Assembly (NCBI GenBank): GCA_964581115.1
Contig: CAZOMY010000001.1
Coordinates: 62,001-126,000, forward strand
DNA length: 64,000 nt
Reading direction: 5' to 3'
Origin: 2-02-FULL-55-14 sp964581115
GTDB lineage: Bacteria; Bacteroidota; Ignavibacteria; UBA10030
Part shown: positions 43,756 through 52,973 of the stretch, in pieces
Numbering within the stretch: the stretch's first letter is position 1
Layout of the letters: every line of letters starts with the position of its first letter
Translations under genes and position numbers: made by a program
Notes under the pieces: generated by a model
Seen by the model: the letters and a program-made list of their open reading frames with translations, nothing else
The model's database searches: none
What the model was told of the DNA's origin: nothing

Positions 43756-44318
43756 TCCTCGTCATCGACAACTACGATTCGTTCACGTACAACCTCGTTC
43801 AATACCTCGGCGAGCTGCAACAGGAAGTCAAGGTCGTGCGAAATGACGAACTGTCGGCGGCGGAGGTGCTTGCGCAACGCCCGGCCGGCATCGTCATCTC
43901 GCCCGGTCCATGCACGCCGGCCGAAGCAGGCATCTCTGTGGACGTCATACGGCACTGCGGTCCTACGATCCCCATCCTCGGCGTATGTCTTGGCCATCAG
44001 TCGATCGGCGCTGCCTACGGCGGAGTGGTGAAGCGAGCGGGCGAGATCGTGCATGGCAAGACGTCGCGCATCCACCACTCGGGCCGGGGCGTGTTCGTGG
44101 GTATTCCTTCCCCGTTTACAGCGACGCGATATCATTCGTTGATCGTCGACCGAGAGAAGCTTCCCGCCGATCTCGAGGTGACGGCTTGGACGGAGGATGG
44201 GACGATCATGGGACTCCAGCATCGACGATACCGGGTCTTTGGTGTGCAGTTCCATCCCGAATCGATCGCGACGGAATTCGGACACGATCTGCTGAGGAAC
44301 TTTCTGGCGATGCGATGA
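43752..44318 (+). CDS. trpG: Anthranilate synthase component II (glutamine amidotransferase)
   Basis: A 188-residue class I glutamine amidotransferase supplying ammonia to TrpE, and possibly shared with a PabB as in other bacteria. The catalytic Cys is in ILGVCLGHQSIG near residue 79, and the His-Glu pair is in VFGVQFHPES near 168. ATG 43752 overlaps the trpE stop as ATGA. The stop in turn overlaps the sugar-binding lipoprotein gene by 4 nt. Confidence 0.94.
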   Translation: MILVIDNYDSFTYNLVQYLGELQQEVKVVRNDELSAAEVLAQRPAGIVISPGPCTPAEAGISVDVIRHCGPTIPILGVCLGHQSIGAAYGGVVKRAGEIVHGKTSRIHHSGRGVFVGIPSPFTATRYHSLIVDREKLPADLEVTAWTEDGTIMGLQHRRYRVFGVQFHPESIATEFGHDLLRNFLAMR

Positions 44319-45562
44319 GATGGTGGATGCCCATTCTTCTGGGGGTGGCGCTGAGCGGGTGCAGTCGTGAACAGCGGGACCCGTCGACGATCGAATTGTG
44401 GACGCTGCAACTGTCGCCGACCTTCGATGAGCACATGCACAGCGTCGTGCGGACGTTCGAAGAAACCCACGAGGGCGTGAAGGTCGTCTGGACGGATGTC
44501 CCTTATGAGGGCTTCACGCAGAAGTTCATTTCGGCTCTGTCGGCGGGAGAGGCACCCGACGTCGTCAATCTTCCGGCAGACCTCGTTCGCCAATACGTGC
44601 GACTTGATGCGCTGGCACCGCTCGATACTCTGCTGCCGGAGGGTCAACGCTCGGACTACCATCCTGCTGCGATGCAACCGATGCGGATCGACAGTGCGCT
44701 CTACGGAGTGCCGTGGTACCTGGCGACCAAGATACTCATTGCAGATTCTGCGGCACTCGTCTCCGCGGGCATCGAACAACCGCTACCCTCAACCTTCGAC
44801 GGCATTCTGAAGACGGCGCAGCTGTATCGAGACCGCACTGGACGGCCGGGTTTCTTCTTCAACCTTGTCGTCGACAGCTATCTCCTGCAGGTGTTCGAGA
44901 GCGAAGGAGTTCCGATCCTCACGCCCGACGGAACGCGGGCCGCATTTGCCACGCCGAAGGCGGTCCGGATCTTGGAACAATGGCTCGAAGCGTTTCAACG
45001 AGGCGCGCTCCCGCGCGAATCGCTGATGGCCGGACATCAGGCCGGCATCGACCTCTATCAGTCCGGCGCCGTGCCGATGTTCCTCGGAGCGCCTCAGTTT
45101 CTGCGACTCATCGCCGAGAATGCCCCAAATCGGCTCTCGAGGACAACCGTGGCCCCCGCCCCCGTCGGCAGGGCAGGATGGAAGGAACTCGACGTCATGG
45201 CGCTTGCCGTGACCAGCACCTCGCGGAACCGCCCCGCCGCCGCGGCGTTGGCGGCCTTCGTTACGTCTGCCGGCCCGCAGATCGCCTTCTCAAAGCTGGT
45301 CCCGGTCTTTCCGTCCGTCCGGTCGGCGCTTGACGATCCTTTTTTTTCCGTATCAGACGGTTCGCTCACATCAGTCGCCCGGCAGATCGGCGCGGATCAG
45401 TTGGCGACGGCGCGCGTACTCCGACCATCCATCCCGCACTATCCCCGTCTGCGTGAGATCTTCAAAGAGCACATGCTGACGTGCTTCCTTGGGCGCCGGT
45501 CACCGGCCGATGCCCTCGCATTCGCACAAGCACAATGGAACGAGGTCCTGGCCGAGCCATGA
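44315..45562 (+). CDS. Sugar ABC transporter substrate-binding lipoprotein
   Basis: An extracytoplasmic solute-binding protein of the carbohydrate CUT1 family (MalE/UgpB-like). ATG 44315 overlaps the trpG stop and starts a lipoprotein signal peptide with lipobox LSGC and lipidated Cys16. The mature part shows the typical EETHEGVKVVWTDVPYEGF, FISALSAGEAPDVVNLPADL and YGVPWYLATKILIADS segments. The ligand is unknown. With the next two genes it forms an importer lacking its ATPase; a suitable ATPase lies at 57.8 kb. Confidence 0.88.
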   Translation: MRWWMPILLGVALSGCSREQRDPSTIELWTLQLSPTFDEHMHSVVRTFEETHEGVKVVWTDVPYEGFTQKFISALSAGEAPDVVNLPADLVRQYVRLDALAPLDTLLPEGQRSDYHPAAMQPMRIDSALYGVPWYLATKILIADSAALVSAGIEQPLPSTFDGILKTAQLYRDRTGRPGFFFNLVVDSYLLQVFESEGVPILTPDGTRAAFATPKAVRILEQWLEAFQRGALPRESLMAGHQAGIDLYQSGAVPMFLGAPQFLRLIAENAPNRLSRTTVAPAPVGRAGWKELDVMALAVTSTSRNRPAAAALAAFVTSAGPQIAFSKLVPVFPSVRSALDDPFFSVSDGSLTSVARQIGADQLATARVLRPSIPHYPRLREIFKEHMLTCFLGRRSPADALAFAQAQWNEVLAEP

Positions 45563-46410
45563 GCCGTCGAGCGACCATCTTCTTCTTTCTGGCTCCGGCG
45601 GGCTCGTTCTTGCTTCTATTCACCGCGGTCCCGTTCGTCGAGGTCGTTCGCATGTCGCTCGAGCGCCATTCGTTCGTGAGAACTCCTCAATGGGTCGGGT
45701 GGGCGCAATATGCACAGGTCTGGACGGACCCTTCGGCGCTTGCGGCCCTCGGCAACAGTCTCATCTATCTCCTGGTCACGCCGGCGGTCATCCTCCTGTC
45801 GCTGGCCATTGCCGTGATGCTCAGATCCGTGTCGCGCGCGCGAGGCCCGATACGGCTGGTTGTGTTCCTTCCCGTGCTGACGCCAATGGTCGTAGCCGGG
45901 ATCATGTGGCGTTGGATCTTTCAGGAGGATGTCGGCCTCCTGAATGCGATGTTGTTGGCCGGCGGCATCGTTTCAAGCCCGGTGCCTTGGTTGACATCGT
46001 ATCCGCTGAACCTCGTGACGGCGATGACGTTGACGATCTGGAAAGGGCTTGGATATTACGGACTGATCTTCCTGGCGGGGCTGACGGCGATCCCGAAGGA
46101 GGTCGAGGAGAGCGCTGAATTGGAAGGGGCGGGAGGCTGGACGAAGTTCTGGAGGGTGATCATTCCCATGATGCGTCCGACACTGGTCGTTGCGTCGATC
46201 ATCTCCGGGATTGCGGCGCTCAAGGTGTTCGACGAGTTGTATGTGCTGGCGCCGCACGCTCCGACATCCCACAAGACGGTCCTGCCACTCATCTATCAGA
46301 TGGCCTTTGTCGACTTGCGTTACGGTCCGGCGGCGGCGTTGAGCGTCATGCTGTTCGTCGGCATGCTGGCGTTGTCGGTCCTGCAAATGCGGCTTTGGAG
46401 GGGGGAATGA
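45559..46410 (+). CDS. Sugar ABC transporter permease, MalF/UgpA type
   Basis: A 283-residue inner-membrane permease with six predicted helices. The cytoplasmic EAA loop, which docks the ATPase, reads EESAELEGAGGWTKFWRVII near residues 186-205. ATG 45559 overlaps the binding-protein stop. The first helix is FFFLAPAGSFLLLFTAVPF. Position and sequence point to the CUT1 family; the substrate is unknown. Confidence 0.9.
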   Translation: MSRRATIFFFLAPAGSFLLLFTAVPFVEVVRMSLERHSFVRTPQWVGWAQYAQVWTDPSALAALGNSLIYLLVTPAVILLSLAIAVMLRSVSRARGPIRLVVFLPVLTPMVVAGIMWRWIFQEDVGLLNAMLLAGGIVSSPVPWLTSYPLNLVTAMTLTIWKGLGYYGLIFLAGLTAIPKEVEESAELEGAGGWTKFWRVIIPMMRPTLVVASIISGIAALKVFDELYVLAPHAPTSHKTVLPLIYQMAFVDLRYGPAAALSVMLFVGMLALSVLQMRLWRGE

Positions 46411-47216
46411 GACGTCTCTTCCGATGGGCGTTCCTCACCTCGTTGCTGGCCCTTTTGGCCGGACCCTTCCTGTGGATGGCGGCGACATCGCTGAAAGGCT
46501 CGGAGGAGATCTTTGCCGTCCCGCCGTCATTCGTTCCGTCAGACCCCCAGTGGTCGAACTACGCCGACGTTTGGCAGCAGATCCCCTTCGGCACATACGC
46601 GCTGAATAGCCTCATCGTCGCCTTCAGCGCCGTGGCGTTGATGGTCGGACTCTCCGCGGCTGCGGCATATCCGTTGGCACGCATGCGCTTCCGCGGGCGG
46701 TCGATGATCATTGGACTGCTGCTCGCAAGTCTGTTGATACCGGAGCAGGTGCTGCTCGTGCCTCTCTATGCGATGGTGATGCGATTCGGTCTGCTCAACA
46801 CGCTCCCAGGGATCATCCTTCCATTCGCCGTGAACGCGTTTGGTATCTTGTACCTGCGCCAATACTATCTCACGATCCCGAAAGAGTTGGACGATGCGGC
46901 CGCCATCGACGGCTGTTCGCCGTGGCGCTACTGGTGGACGATCCTGCTCCCCCTCTCACGGCCGGCGCTGGCGTCGCTCGGCGTGTTGACCTTTGTCGGC
47001 TCGTGGAACAATCTTCTCTGGCCGCTCATCGTTGCCCGCGATGCCTCGGCGATGACGTTGCCGGTTGGACTCGCAGGATTGACGACGGCGTTTTCGGCGA
47101 ATTTCCGCCTCGTGGCGGCGGGAGCCATTCTCTCGCTCCTGCCGGCGGTGATCGTCTATCTTGTGGGACAGAAGGCCCTGGTGGACGGTCTCACGCGAGG
47201 AAGCGTAAAGGGATAG
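46407..47216 (+). CDS. Sugar ABC transporter permease, MalG/UgpE type
   Basis: The partner permease, 269 residues. It starts with a helix and the typical periplasmic FVPSDPQWSNYADVWQ, and has the EAA loop DDAAAIDGCSPWRYWWTILL near 157-176. Its end, LVDGLTRGSVKG, is a family hallmark. ATG 46407 overlaps the previous stop. It ends the trpE-trpG-importer operon; the next hairpin (47272-47301) may terminate it. Confidence 0.92.
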   Translation: MRRLFRWAFLTSLLALLAGPFLWMAATSLKGSEEIFAVPPSFVPSDPQWSNYADVWQQIPFGTYALNSLIVAFSAVALMVGLSAAAAYPLARMRFRGRSMIIGLLLASLLIPEQVLLVPLYAMVMRFGLLNTLPGIILPFAVNAFGILYLRQYYLTIPKELDDAAAIDGCSPWRYWWTILLPLSRPALASLGVLTFVGSWNNLLWPLIVARDASAMTLPVGLAGLTTAFSANFRLVAAGAILSLLPAVIVYLVGQKALVDGLTRGSVKG

Positions 47217-47230
47217 GGTTGATCGTTCCC

Positions 47231-47261
47231 TTGCTTCTTGAGCAAGCAGGGCGTATATTAA
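47231..47261 (+). promoter_or_regulatory. Bacteroidota-type promoter before rimP-nusA-infB
   Basis: TTG at 47231-47233, 20 nt, then TATATTAA at 47254-47261. Predicted initiation is near 47267, only a few nt before the terminator hairpin at 47272, so transcripts from here would begin with that hairpin. Confidence 0.5.
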
Positions 47262-47271
47262 AGTGTTTCGG

Positions 47272-47301
47272 AATAGCCCGCTGGAACGGGCTATTTTTTT
47301 T
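47272..47301 (+). terminator. Intrinsic terminator or attenuator in front of rimP
   Basis: AATAGCCCG (47272-47280), loop CTGGAA, CGGGCTATT (47287-47295), and an unbroken run of eight T ending at 47301, three nt before the rimP ATG. It may end the sugar-importer operon, but it lies downstream of the putative rimP promoter and so could act as a leader attenuator for the operon encoding NusA. Confidence 0.85.
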
Positions 47302-47304
47302 GCT

Positions 47305-47760
47305 ATGGACCCCATCCGCGAGCGCTTGATCTCCGTCGTTACGCCGATCGTCGAGCAGGCAGGGGCCTATCTTGTCGACCTGGTCTTCAAGGTGGAGCAC
47401 CGGTCGCGCATCGTCCAGGTGCAGATCGATACCGACGCCGGCGTTACGATCGACACGTGCGCTGTGATCAGCCGAGAATTGGGCCCGCTCATCGACACCG
47501 TCGAGGGCTTGCAGGTTCCGTACCGTCTGGAAGTGACCTCGCCGGGCGCTGACAAGCCGTTGCGGATGCTCCGCCAGTATCCGCGGCACGTCGGCCGGCC
47601 TTTCAAGCTGAAGCTGCGGTCCGGCGATGGCACAAAGCCCTTTCGTGGTCGTTTGAGCGCTGTTCAGGGTTCGACATTGACTTTTGAGATCGAGGGCGCC
47701 GGCCCGGTGGCGGTACCCTTCGACGACATCCAGGAGAGCTACATTGAACTGCCGTGGTGA
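47305..47760 (+). CDS. rimP: Ribosome maturation factor RimP
   Basis: RimP helps assemble the 30S subunit. The 151-residue protein has the N-terminal domain with AYLVDLVFKVEHRSRIVQVQ and the conserved YRLEVTSPGADKPL phrase near residue 72-85, followed by the C-terminal Sm-like barrel ending FDDIQESYIELPW. ATG 47305 is right after a terminator-like hairpin; the in-frame ATG upstream at 47263 would put coding sequence through that hairpin. It leads the canonical rimP-nusA-infB operon. Confidence 0.92.
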   Translation: MDPIRERLISVVTPIVEQAGAYLVDLVFKVEHRSRIVQVQIDTDAGVTIDTCAVISRELGPLIDTVEGLQVPYRLEVTSPGADKPLRMLRQYPRHVGRPFKLKLRSGDGTKPFRGRLSAVQGSTLTFEIEGAGPVAVPFDDIQESYIELPW

Positions 47761-47841
47761 CGCCGCACGCCGCATCCGACGATCGATCGACGGACGTGGC
47801 CTGAGAGCACGCGCCGACTGCGGTCCGTTTCGGAGGAAGTT

Positions 47842-49173
47842 ATGAATCACGAGATCGTCGACTCATTCTCACTGATGGCCCGTGAGAAGGGTCTCGACCG
47901 CGACATTCTCATCGGCATCATCGAAGACATCTTCGGGATGATGGTGAAGAAGAAATACGGCCTGAACGCCAAGTACGACATCGTCGTAAACATGGACAAG
48001 GGCGACATCGAGATCTACCTCGAAAAGGAGGTCGTCGCCGAGGTGACCGACCCCAGCACACAGATCTCGGTGCAGGAGGTCAAGGAAAAGACGGGCGATG
48101 ACATGGAACCGGGCGAAGAGTACGTGGAGATCATTCCGTTGGCCGATTTCGGACGCCGTCTGGTCATCAGCGCCAAGCAGAACTTGAATCAGCGCATCAA
48201 GGAGATCGAGCGCGAGACGATCTTCAACGAGTACTCGAACTCCGTGGGCGAGATCGTCGTCGGCGAGATCTACCAGATCCGCAAGGGCCGAGGCGAGATC
48301 CTCGTCATGCACAACAAGTCAGAGCTCATCCTGCCCCGGAGCGAGCAGATCTACAAGGAGCGGTACAAGAAGGGTGACACGCTCCGCGCCGTTGTCAAGG
48401 AGGTCCGCAAGGGTACGGGTAATCCCACCGTCATCATCTCCCGCGCCGACCCTCAGTTCCTCGTGCGGTTGTTCGAGATCGAGATCCCTGAAATCTACGA
48501 CGGCATCATCGAGATCAAGCGGATCGCGCGCGAGCCGGGCGATCGGGCCAAAGTGGCCGTTCTTTCGCACGATGAACGTATCGATGCCGTCGGCGCCTGC
48601 GTTGGCATGAAGGGCGTACGGATCCACGCCATCGTCCGCGAGCTCAACAACGAGAACATCGACGTCATCAACTACTCGGACGACCCGGTCGTGTTCATTC
48701 AGCGAGCGATGGCCCCGGCGAAGCTGAAGGAGGTCAAGGTCGATGCAGAAACGAAGAAAGCATCGGTGCTCGTCGCCCAGGACCAGGTATCCCTGGCGAT
48801 TGGCCGGGGCGGACAGAATGTACGGCTTGCCTCGAAGCTGACAGGATTCGACATTCAGGTGCTGAAGGAAGGGGTTGAGGAGGAAGAGTACGACATGGAC
48901 CTCTCCGAGTTCCGCGAGGAACTGGGTGACGTCCTGTTCCACAAGTTCTTCGACGAAGGTTACGAGACGGTCCGTTCGGTGATCGAGACGCCGAAGTCAG
49001 AGCTGATCGCGGCACTGGGGATCGAGGAAGCCAAACTCGACGAGATCGTCGAAATGCTTCGGCAGGGGCTCGAGGAAGCTGAGGTCGACGAAGAAGGAAG
49101 CAACGCGGCCCAAAGCCCTCCGACGCCGCCGACGCCGGAGGCTTCCCCCGCGAACGATCGAACCGAGGCCTGA
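47842..49173 (+). CDS. nusA: Transcription termination/antitermination factor NusA
   Basis: NusA binds RNA polymerase and tunes pausing, termination and antitermination. The 443-residue protein has the polymerase-binding NTD (1-130), an S1 domain (about 132-205, with VGEIYQIRKGRGEILVM), then two KH domains (about 210-350, with ACVGMKGVRIHAIVRELNNE and AIGRGGQNVRLASKLTG). An acidic C-terminus has a short helix-hairpin-helix stretch instead of two full acidic repeats. GGAGGAAG just before ATG 47842 is a strong ribosome site. Confidence 0.97.
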   Translation: MNHEIVDSFSLMAREKGLDRDILIGIIEDIFGMMVKKKYGLNAKYDIVVNMDKGDIEIYLEKEVVAEVTDPSTQISVQEVKEKTGDDMEPGEEYVEIIPLADFGRRLVISAKQNLNQRIKEIERETIFNEYSNSVGEIVVGEIYQIRKGRGEILVMHNKSELILPRSEQIYKERYKKGDTLRAVVKEVRKGTGNPTVIISRADPQFLVRLFEIEIPEIYDGIIEIKRIAREPGDRAKVAVLSHDERIDAVGACVGMKGVRIHAIVRELNNENIDVINYSDDPVVFIQRAMAPAKLKEVKVDAETKKASVLVAQDQVSLAIGRGGQNVRLASKLTGFDIQVLKEGVEEEEYDMDLSEFREELGDVLFHKFFDEGYETVRSVIETPKSELIAALGIEEAKLDEIVEMLRQGLEEAEVDEEGSNAAQSPPTPPTPEASPANDRTEA

Positions 49174-49209
49174 TGCACGCAGCTCGACCGGAAACGCACA
49201 GACATCCGC

Positions 49210-51870
49210 ATGGCTGAAAAGAAAGTCAAGATCTACAATCTGGCAAAAGAGCTGAACCTCGCCAGCGACACGATCCTGGAGTTCCTCCACAAGAAGGGCT
49301 TCGAGGCGAAGAACCACATGTCGACCGTAACGGACGATATGTTACACGCCGTCATGGGCCACTTCAAGAAGGAGAAGGACGTCGCCGACCGGCATAACCG
49401 TAAGGTGCAGGAGTTTCGCACCTCACGGAAGAAGGAAACGCCGGAGAAGGCAGAGAAGGCGGAGAAGAAGTCCCTGGAGGAGACCTTGCCGGAAGAGGTC
49501 CCAGAGACGACTCCGGCGGTCGAGGTCGAACCTCAGCGTGCGGATCCGGAAACGGTCGAGACCTTGGAAGTCCCCGTTCAGCCGCAGGAGGAGGCAACGA
49601 CGGAGTCCCTAGAGCCCGAGCCCGAAGCGGCACCGGTGGAAGCCGAGGCCGAACCGGTCGAGACGCCGGAGGCCCCCGCGGTCGTACCGTCGACGGCTCC
49701 CGCGGTCGCCGCCGCTCGGAGGCCGCAGTCTCCGCTCGAGGCGCTCCAGACCCGTACAGCGCGCGGCTTGACGATCAAGGGCAAGATCGACCTCACAAAG
49801 ACGGCGAAGCCCGCCGGCAGCGCCGAGTCGGAAGCGGACAAGAAGAAGAAAAAGAAGAAGAAGATCCGCACGGAACCGACCAAGGTGGCCGCCAAGGCCG
49901 CTCCAGCGCGCGAAGAGGAAGAGTCGAAGGCGAAGAAGAAGAAGAAGGGACGTCGGGCCGAGGTCAATGTTGCCGATGTCGATCGCGCGATCCGCGAGAC
50001 GATGACGGAGATGACGGAGGACTCGGTTGCCACCGCCCGAGCCGCCATCAAGAAGAAGAAGAAAGAGCGTCGTGAAGAAGCCGAGGCCCGTCTGCACGAG
50101 GAGCAGGAGCAGGAAGCTTCGCGCCTGCGCGTCACGGAGTTTGTGTCGGTCGGCGAGCTGGCAAACATGATGCGGGTCTCGGTCGCCGAGGTCATCCAGA
50201 AGGTCATGGGCCTCGGAATCATGGTCTCGATCAATCAACGGCTCGACAAGGACACGATCACGCTCGTGGCCGACGAATTCGGCTACCAGGTGACCTTCCA
50301 GGAGGAGTTCTCGGCCGACGAGCTTGAGGATTTCGAGGACGATGCCTCGACGCTTGTGACGCGTCCTCCGGTCGTGACCATCATGGGCCACGTCGACCAC
50401 GGCAAGACCTCGTTGCTGGACTACATTCGAAACGCCAACGTCGTCGCAGGCGAATCGGGCGGCATCACGCAGCATATCGGGGCGTATGAAGTGACGATCG
50501 CGAACGGCCGTCACATCACCTTCCTCGATACTCCGGGCCATGAGGCCTTCACGGCCATGCGTGCACGCGGAGCGCAGATCACGGACATCGTCGTCCTCGT
50601 CGTCGCCGCCGACGACGCCGTCATGCCCCAGACACTCGAGGCCATCAGCCACGCCCAGGCGGCGAACGTCCCGATGGTCGTGGCCATCAACAAGATCGAC
50701 AAGCCCGAAGCCAACCCCGAGCGGATCAAGCAGCAATTGGCCGAGCGGGGTCTGCTCGTTGAAGAGTATGGCGGCAAGGCCCAGGTCGTCGAGCTCTCGG
50801 CGAAGACCGGAAAAAATGTCGACCTGCTGCTGGAGAAGATCGCGCTCGAGGCTGACGTTCTCGACCTGAAGGCCAACCCCGACCGGCTGGCGCGTGCGGC
50901 GGTGGTCGAGGCGGAACTGGACAAAGGACGCGGCATCACGGCGACGGTGCTCGTGCAAAAAGGAACACTGCGTGTCGGCGACGCGTTCGTCGTCGGGATC
51001 TGGAGCGGTCGGGTTCGTGCAATGTTCGACGAGCGCGGTCAGCGTGTCGAGGCTGCGGGACCTTCCCGGCCGGTGCAGGTCATCGGGTTTGAGGGCATTC
51101 CGCAGGCTGGAGATCCTCTCATCGTCGTCGAAGACGAGCGCGAGGCGCGCGAGGTAAGCCTGCGTCGCCAGCAGCTCAAGCGAGAGCAGGACTTCCGGCA
51201 GAATCGCCGACTGACGCTCGATGACATCTCGAGGCAGATCAAAGATGGACAGGTTCGCGACCTACCGGTCATCGTCAAGGCCGACGTGGACGGTTCCGCC
51301 GAGGCGCTGGCGGATTCGCTCATGAAGCTGTCGACGGAAGAGGTCAAGGTTCAGGTCATCCACAAGGCGGTCGGCGGGATCTCCGAATCGGATGTCATGC
51401 TGGCCGTGGCTTCGCGCGCGGTCATCATCGGCTTCCATGTGCGGCCGAATCTGAAGGCCCGGCAGCTGGCTGAGCAGGAAGACATCGACATCCGGCTCTA
51501 TAGTATCATCTACGACGCGATCAACGAGGTCAAGGCGGCGCTGGAAGGCATGCTGGCGCCCACCGTTTCGGAGGAGATCACGGCAACGGTCGAGGTTCGA
51601 GAGACCTTCAAGATCTCGAAGGTGGGCACAATCGCGGGTTGTTACGTCCGCGACGGAACGTTGAACCGGAACGCCAGGGTGCGGCTCGTACGCGACGGCG
51701 TGCAGGTCTTCGACGGTACGCTCGCATCGCTCAAGCGCTTTAAGGATGACGTGCGCGATGTGGAGCAGGGATACGAGTGCGGACTGCACCTCGAAGGATT
51801 CAACGACATTAAGGTGGGCGACGTCATCGAAGCCTACCAGAGTGTCGAGACCAAACGCAAACTGAGCTGA
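49210..51870 (+). CDS. infB: Translation initiation factor IF-2
   Basis: IF-2 is the GTPase that positions initiator tRNA. The 886-residue protein has an N-terminal IF2-N domain (VKIYNLAKELNLASDTILEF) and then a long low-complexity linker to about residue 310, first Glu/Pro-rich and then with poly-lysine runs. A second IF2-N-like segment follows. The G domain starts near 385 with GHVDHGKTSLLD, DTPGHEAFTAM and NKIDKPEANP. Domains II-IV follow to a normal end. The linker is poorly conserved in all bacteria. Confidence 0.97.
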   Translation: MAEKKVKIYNLAKELNLASDTILEFLHKKGFEAKNHMSTVTDDMLHAVMGHFKKEKDVADRHNRKVQEFRTSRKKETPEKAEKAEKKSLEETLPEEVPETTPAVEVEPQRADPETVETLEVPVQPQEEATTESLEPEPEAAPVEAEAEPVETPEAPAVVPSTAPAVAAARRPQSPLEALQTRTARGLTIKGKIDLTKTAKPAGSAESEADKKKKKKKKIRTEPTKVAAKAAPAREEEESKAKKKKKGRRAEVNVADVDRAIRETMTEMTEDSVATARAAIKKKKKERREEAEARLHEEQEQEASRLRVTEFVSVGELANMMRVSVAEVIQKVMGLGIMVSINQRLDKDTITLVADEFGYQVTFQEEFSADELEDFEDDASTLVTRPPVVTIMGHVDHGKTSLLDYIRNANVVAGESGGITQHIGAYEVTIANGRHITFLDTPGHEAFTAMRARGAQITDIVVLVVAADDAVMPQTLEAISHAQAANVPMVVAINKIDKPEANPERIKQQLAERGLLVEEYGGKAQVVELSAKTGKNVDLLLEKIALEADVLDLKANPDRLARAAVVEAELDKGRGITATVLVQKGTLRVGDAFVVGIWSGRVRAMFDERGQRVEAAGPSRPVQVIGFEGIPQAGDPLIVVEDEREAREVSLRRQQLKREQDFRQNRRLTLDDISRQIKDGQVRDLPVIVKADVDGSAEALADSLMKLSTEEVKVQVIHKAVGGISESDVMLAVASRAVIIGFHVRPNLKARQLAEQEDIDIRLYSIIYDAINEVKAALEGMLAPTVSEEITATVEVRETFKISKVGTIAGCYVRDGTLNRNARVRLVRDGVQVFDGTLASLKRFKDDVRDVEQGYECGLHLEGFNDIKVGDVIEAYQSVETKRKLS

Positions 51871-51885
51871 CGAACGGCCGTGGGC

Positions 51886-52263
51886 ATGCGAGCGGAACGG
51901 GTCGCCTCCGTGATCAAGCAAGAGGTCGGCCGGATGTTTCAGCGAAGGTTTAGTATGGACGAGGCGGGATTCATGACCGTCACCGACGTTCGCGTGACGC
52001 CCGACCTGCGCCAGGCACGGATTTACGTAAGTGTCTTTGGCGATGTGCGGCGAAAGGAACAGTCGCTCAAGCTCCTCGAAGAGCACAAGTCGGCCATCCG
52101 CTCCGCGATCGGGAAGGCGGTACGCTTGCGATTCACTCCAGAGGTCGAGTTCCATCTCGACGAGTCGATGGACCATGCGATGAATCTCGAGGCCATCTTC
52201 AAGAAGATCCATCAGAATGAAGCGACCCGTGATGATGCGGCCGAAGGGGAGACGACGACCTGA
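51886..52263 (+). CDS. rbfA: Ribosome-binding factor A
   Basis: RbfA is a 30S maturation and cold-adaptation factor with a KH-like fold. The 125-residue protein shows RAERVASVIKQEVGRMFQRR at the start, DVRVTPDLRQARIYVSVFG near 33-51 and VRLRFTPEVEFHLDESMDHA near 80-100, all family-typical. ATG 51886 is preferred; GTG 51880 is in frame two codons earlier. It overlaps truB by 1 nt. Confidence 0.93.
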   Translation: MRAERVASVIKQEVGRMFQRRFSMDEAGFMTVTDVRVTPDLRQARIYVSVFGDVRRKEQSLKLLEEHKSAIRSAIGKAVRLRFTPEVEFHLDESMDHAMNLEAIFKKIHQNEATRDDAAEGETTT

Positions 52264-52973
52264 TGCCGTCCTGGGATTTCAACGGGGCGGGGGAGATTCT
52301 GCTCGTAGACAAGCCGGACCGATGGTCGTCGTTCGACGTGGTGCGCAAGGTCCGCAATCTTTTCGGGATCCGGAAGATCGGACATGCGGGTACCCTCGAC
52401 CCGCGTGCAACAGGTCTGCTCGTCATCTGCACTGGACCGAAAACAAAGCAGATCACCACGTTTGTCGAATACGACAAGGAGTACACAGGCGGCTTCCGGC
52501 TGGGCGTGACGACGGCTTCGCACGACCTGGAGACTCCAGTAGAGAGAGAGCGGCCGTGGGAGTCGGTGACAGAGGACTCACTCCGCAACGCGTGCGCCTC
52601 GTTCGTCGGCACAGGTCGTCAAACGCCGCCGATGTACTCGGCCGCGAAGGTCAAGGGAAAGGCCCTCTACAAATACGCCAGGGCCGGGAGAACGGTCGAG
52701 CGACCGGACCGGGAGATCGTCATTCAGACCTTTGAGTTGTCCGAGGTCTCGCTTCCGGAAGCACGGTTTCGGCTTGTCTGCTCGAAAGGGACGTATGTAA
52801 GGTCGGTCGTCTACGATCTGGGGGAGCGCCTTGGGTGCGGCGCCACGTTGACGGCCCTGCGGCGTGAGCGTGTGGGACCCTGGCAGGTCGCGGACGCCTG
52901 GACGATCGAGCGGCTGATCGAAGCCGCCGCCATGCATTCTCATGAAGGTCATGCAGTACGCACGACGGCTTGA
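52263..52973 (+). CDS. truB: tRNA pseudouridine(55) synthase
   Basis: TruB makes pseudouridine 55 in the T-loop of tRNAs. The 236-residue protein has KPDRWSSFDVVRKVRN, the catalytic GHAGTLDPRATGLLVI with Asp near 43, YDKEYTGGFRLG, and the C-terminal-side CSKGTYVRSVVYDLGERLG. The short length means the C-terminal PUA extension is reduced. It overlaps ribF by 32 nt. Confidence 0.95.
   Translation: MPSWDFNGAGEILLVDKPDRWSSFDVVRKVRNLFGIRKIGHAGTLDPRATGLLVICTGPKTKQITTFVEYDKEYTGGFRLGVTTASHDLETPVERERPWESVTEDSLRNACASFVGTGRQTPPMYSAAKVKGKALYKYARAGRTVERPDREIVIQTFELSEVSLPEARFRLVCSKGTYVRSVVYDLGERLGCGATLTALRRERVGPWQVADAWTIERLIEAAAMHSHEGHAVRTTA

Noticed and set aside
49609..50958. 449-codon minus-strand open frame opposite infB
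   Set aside because: Leucine/arginine-rich shadow of the IF-2 linker and G domain.
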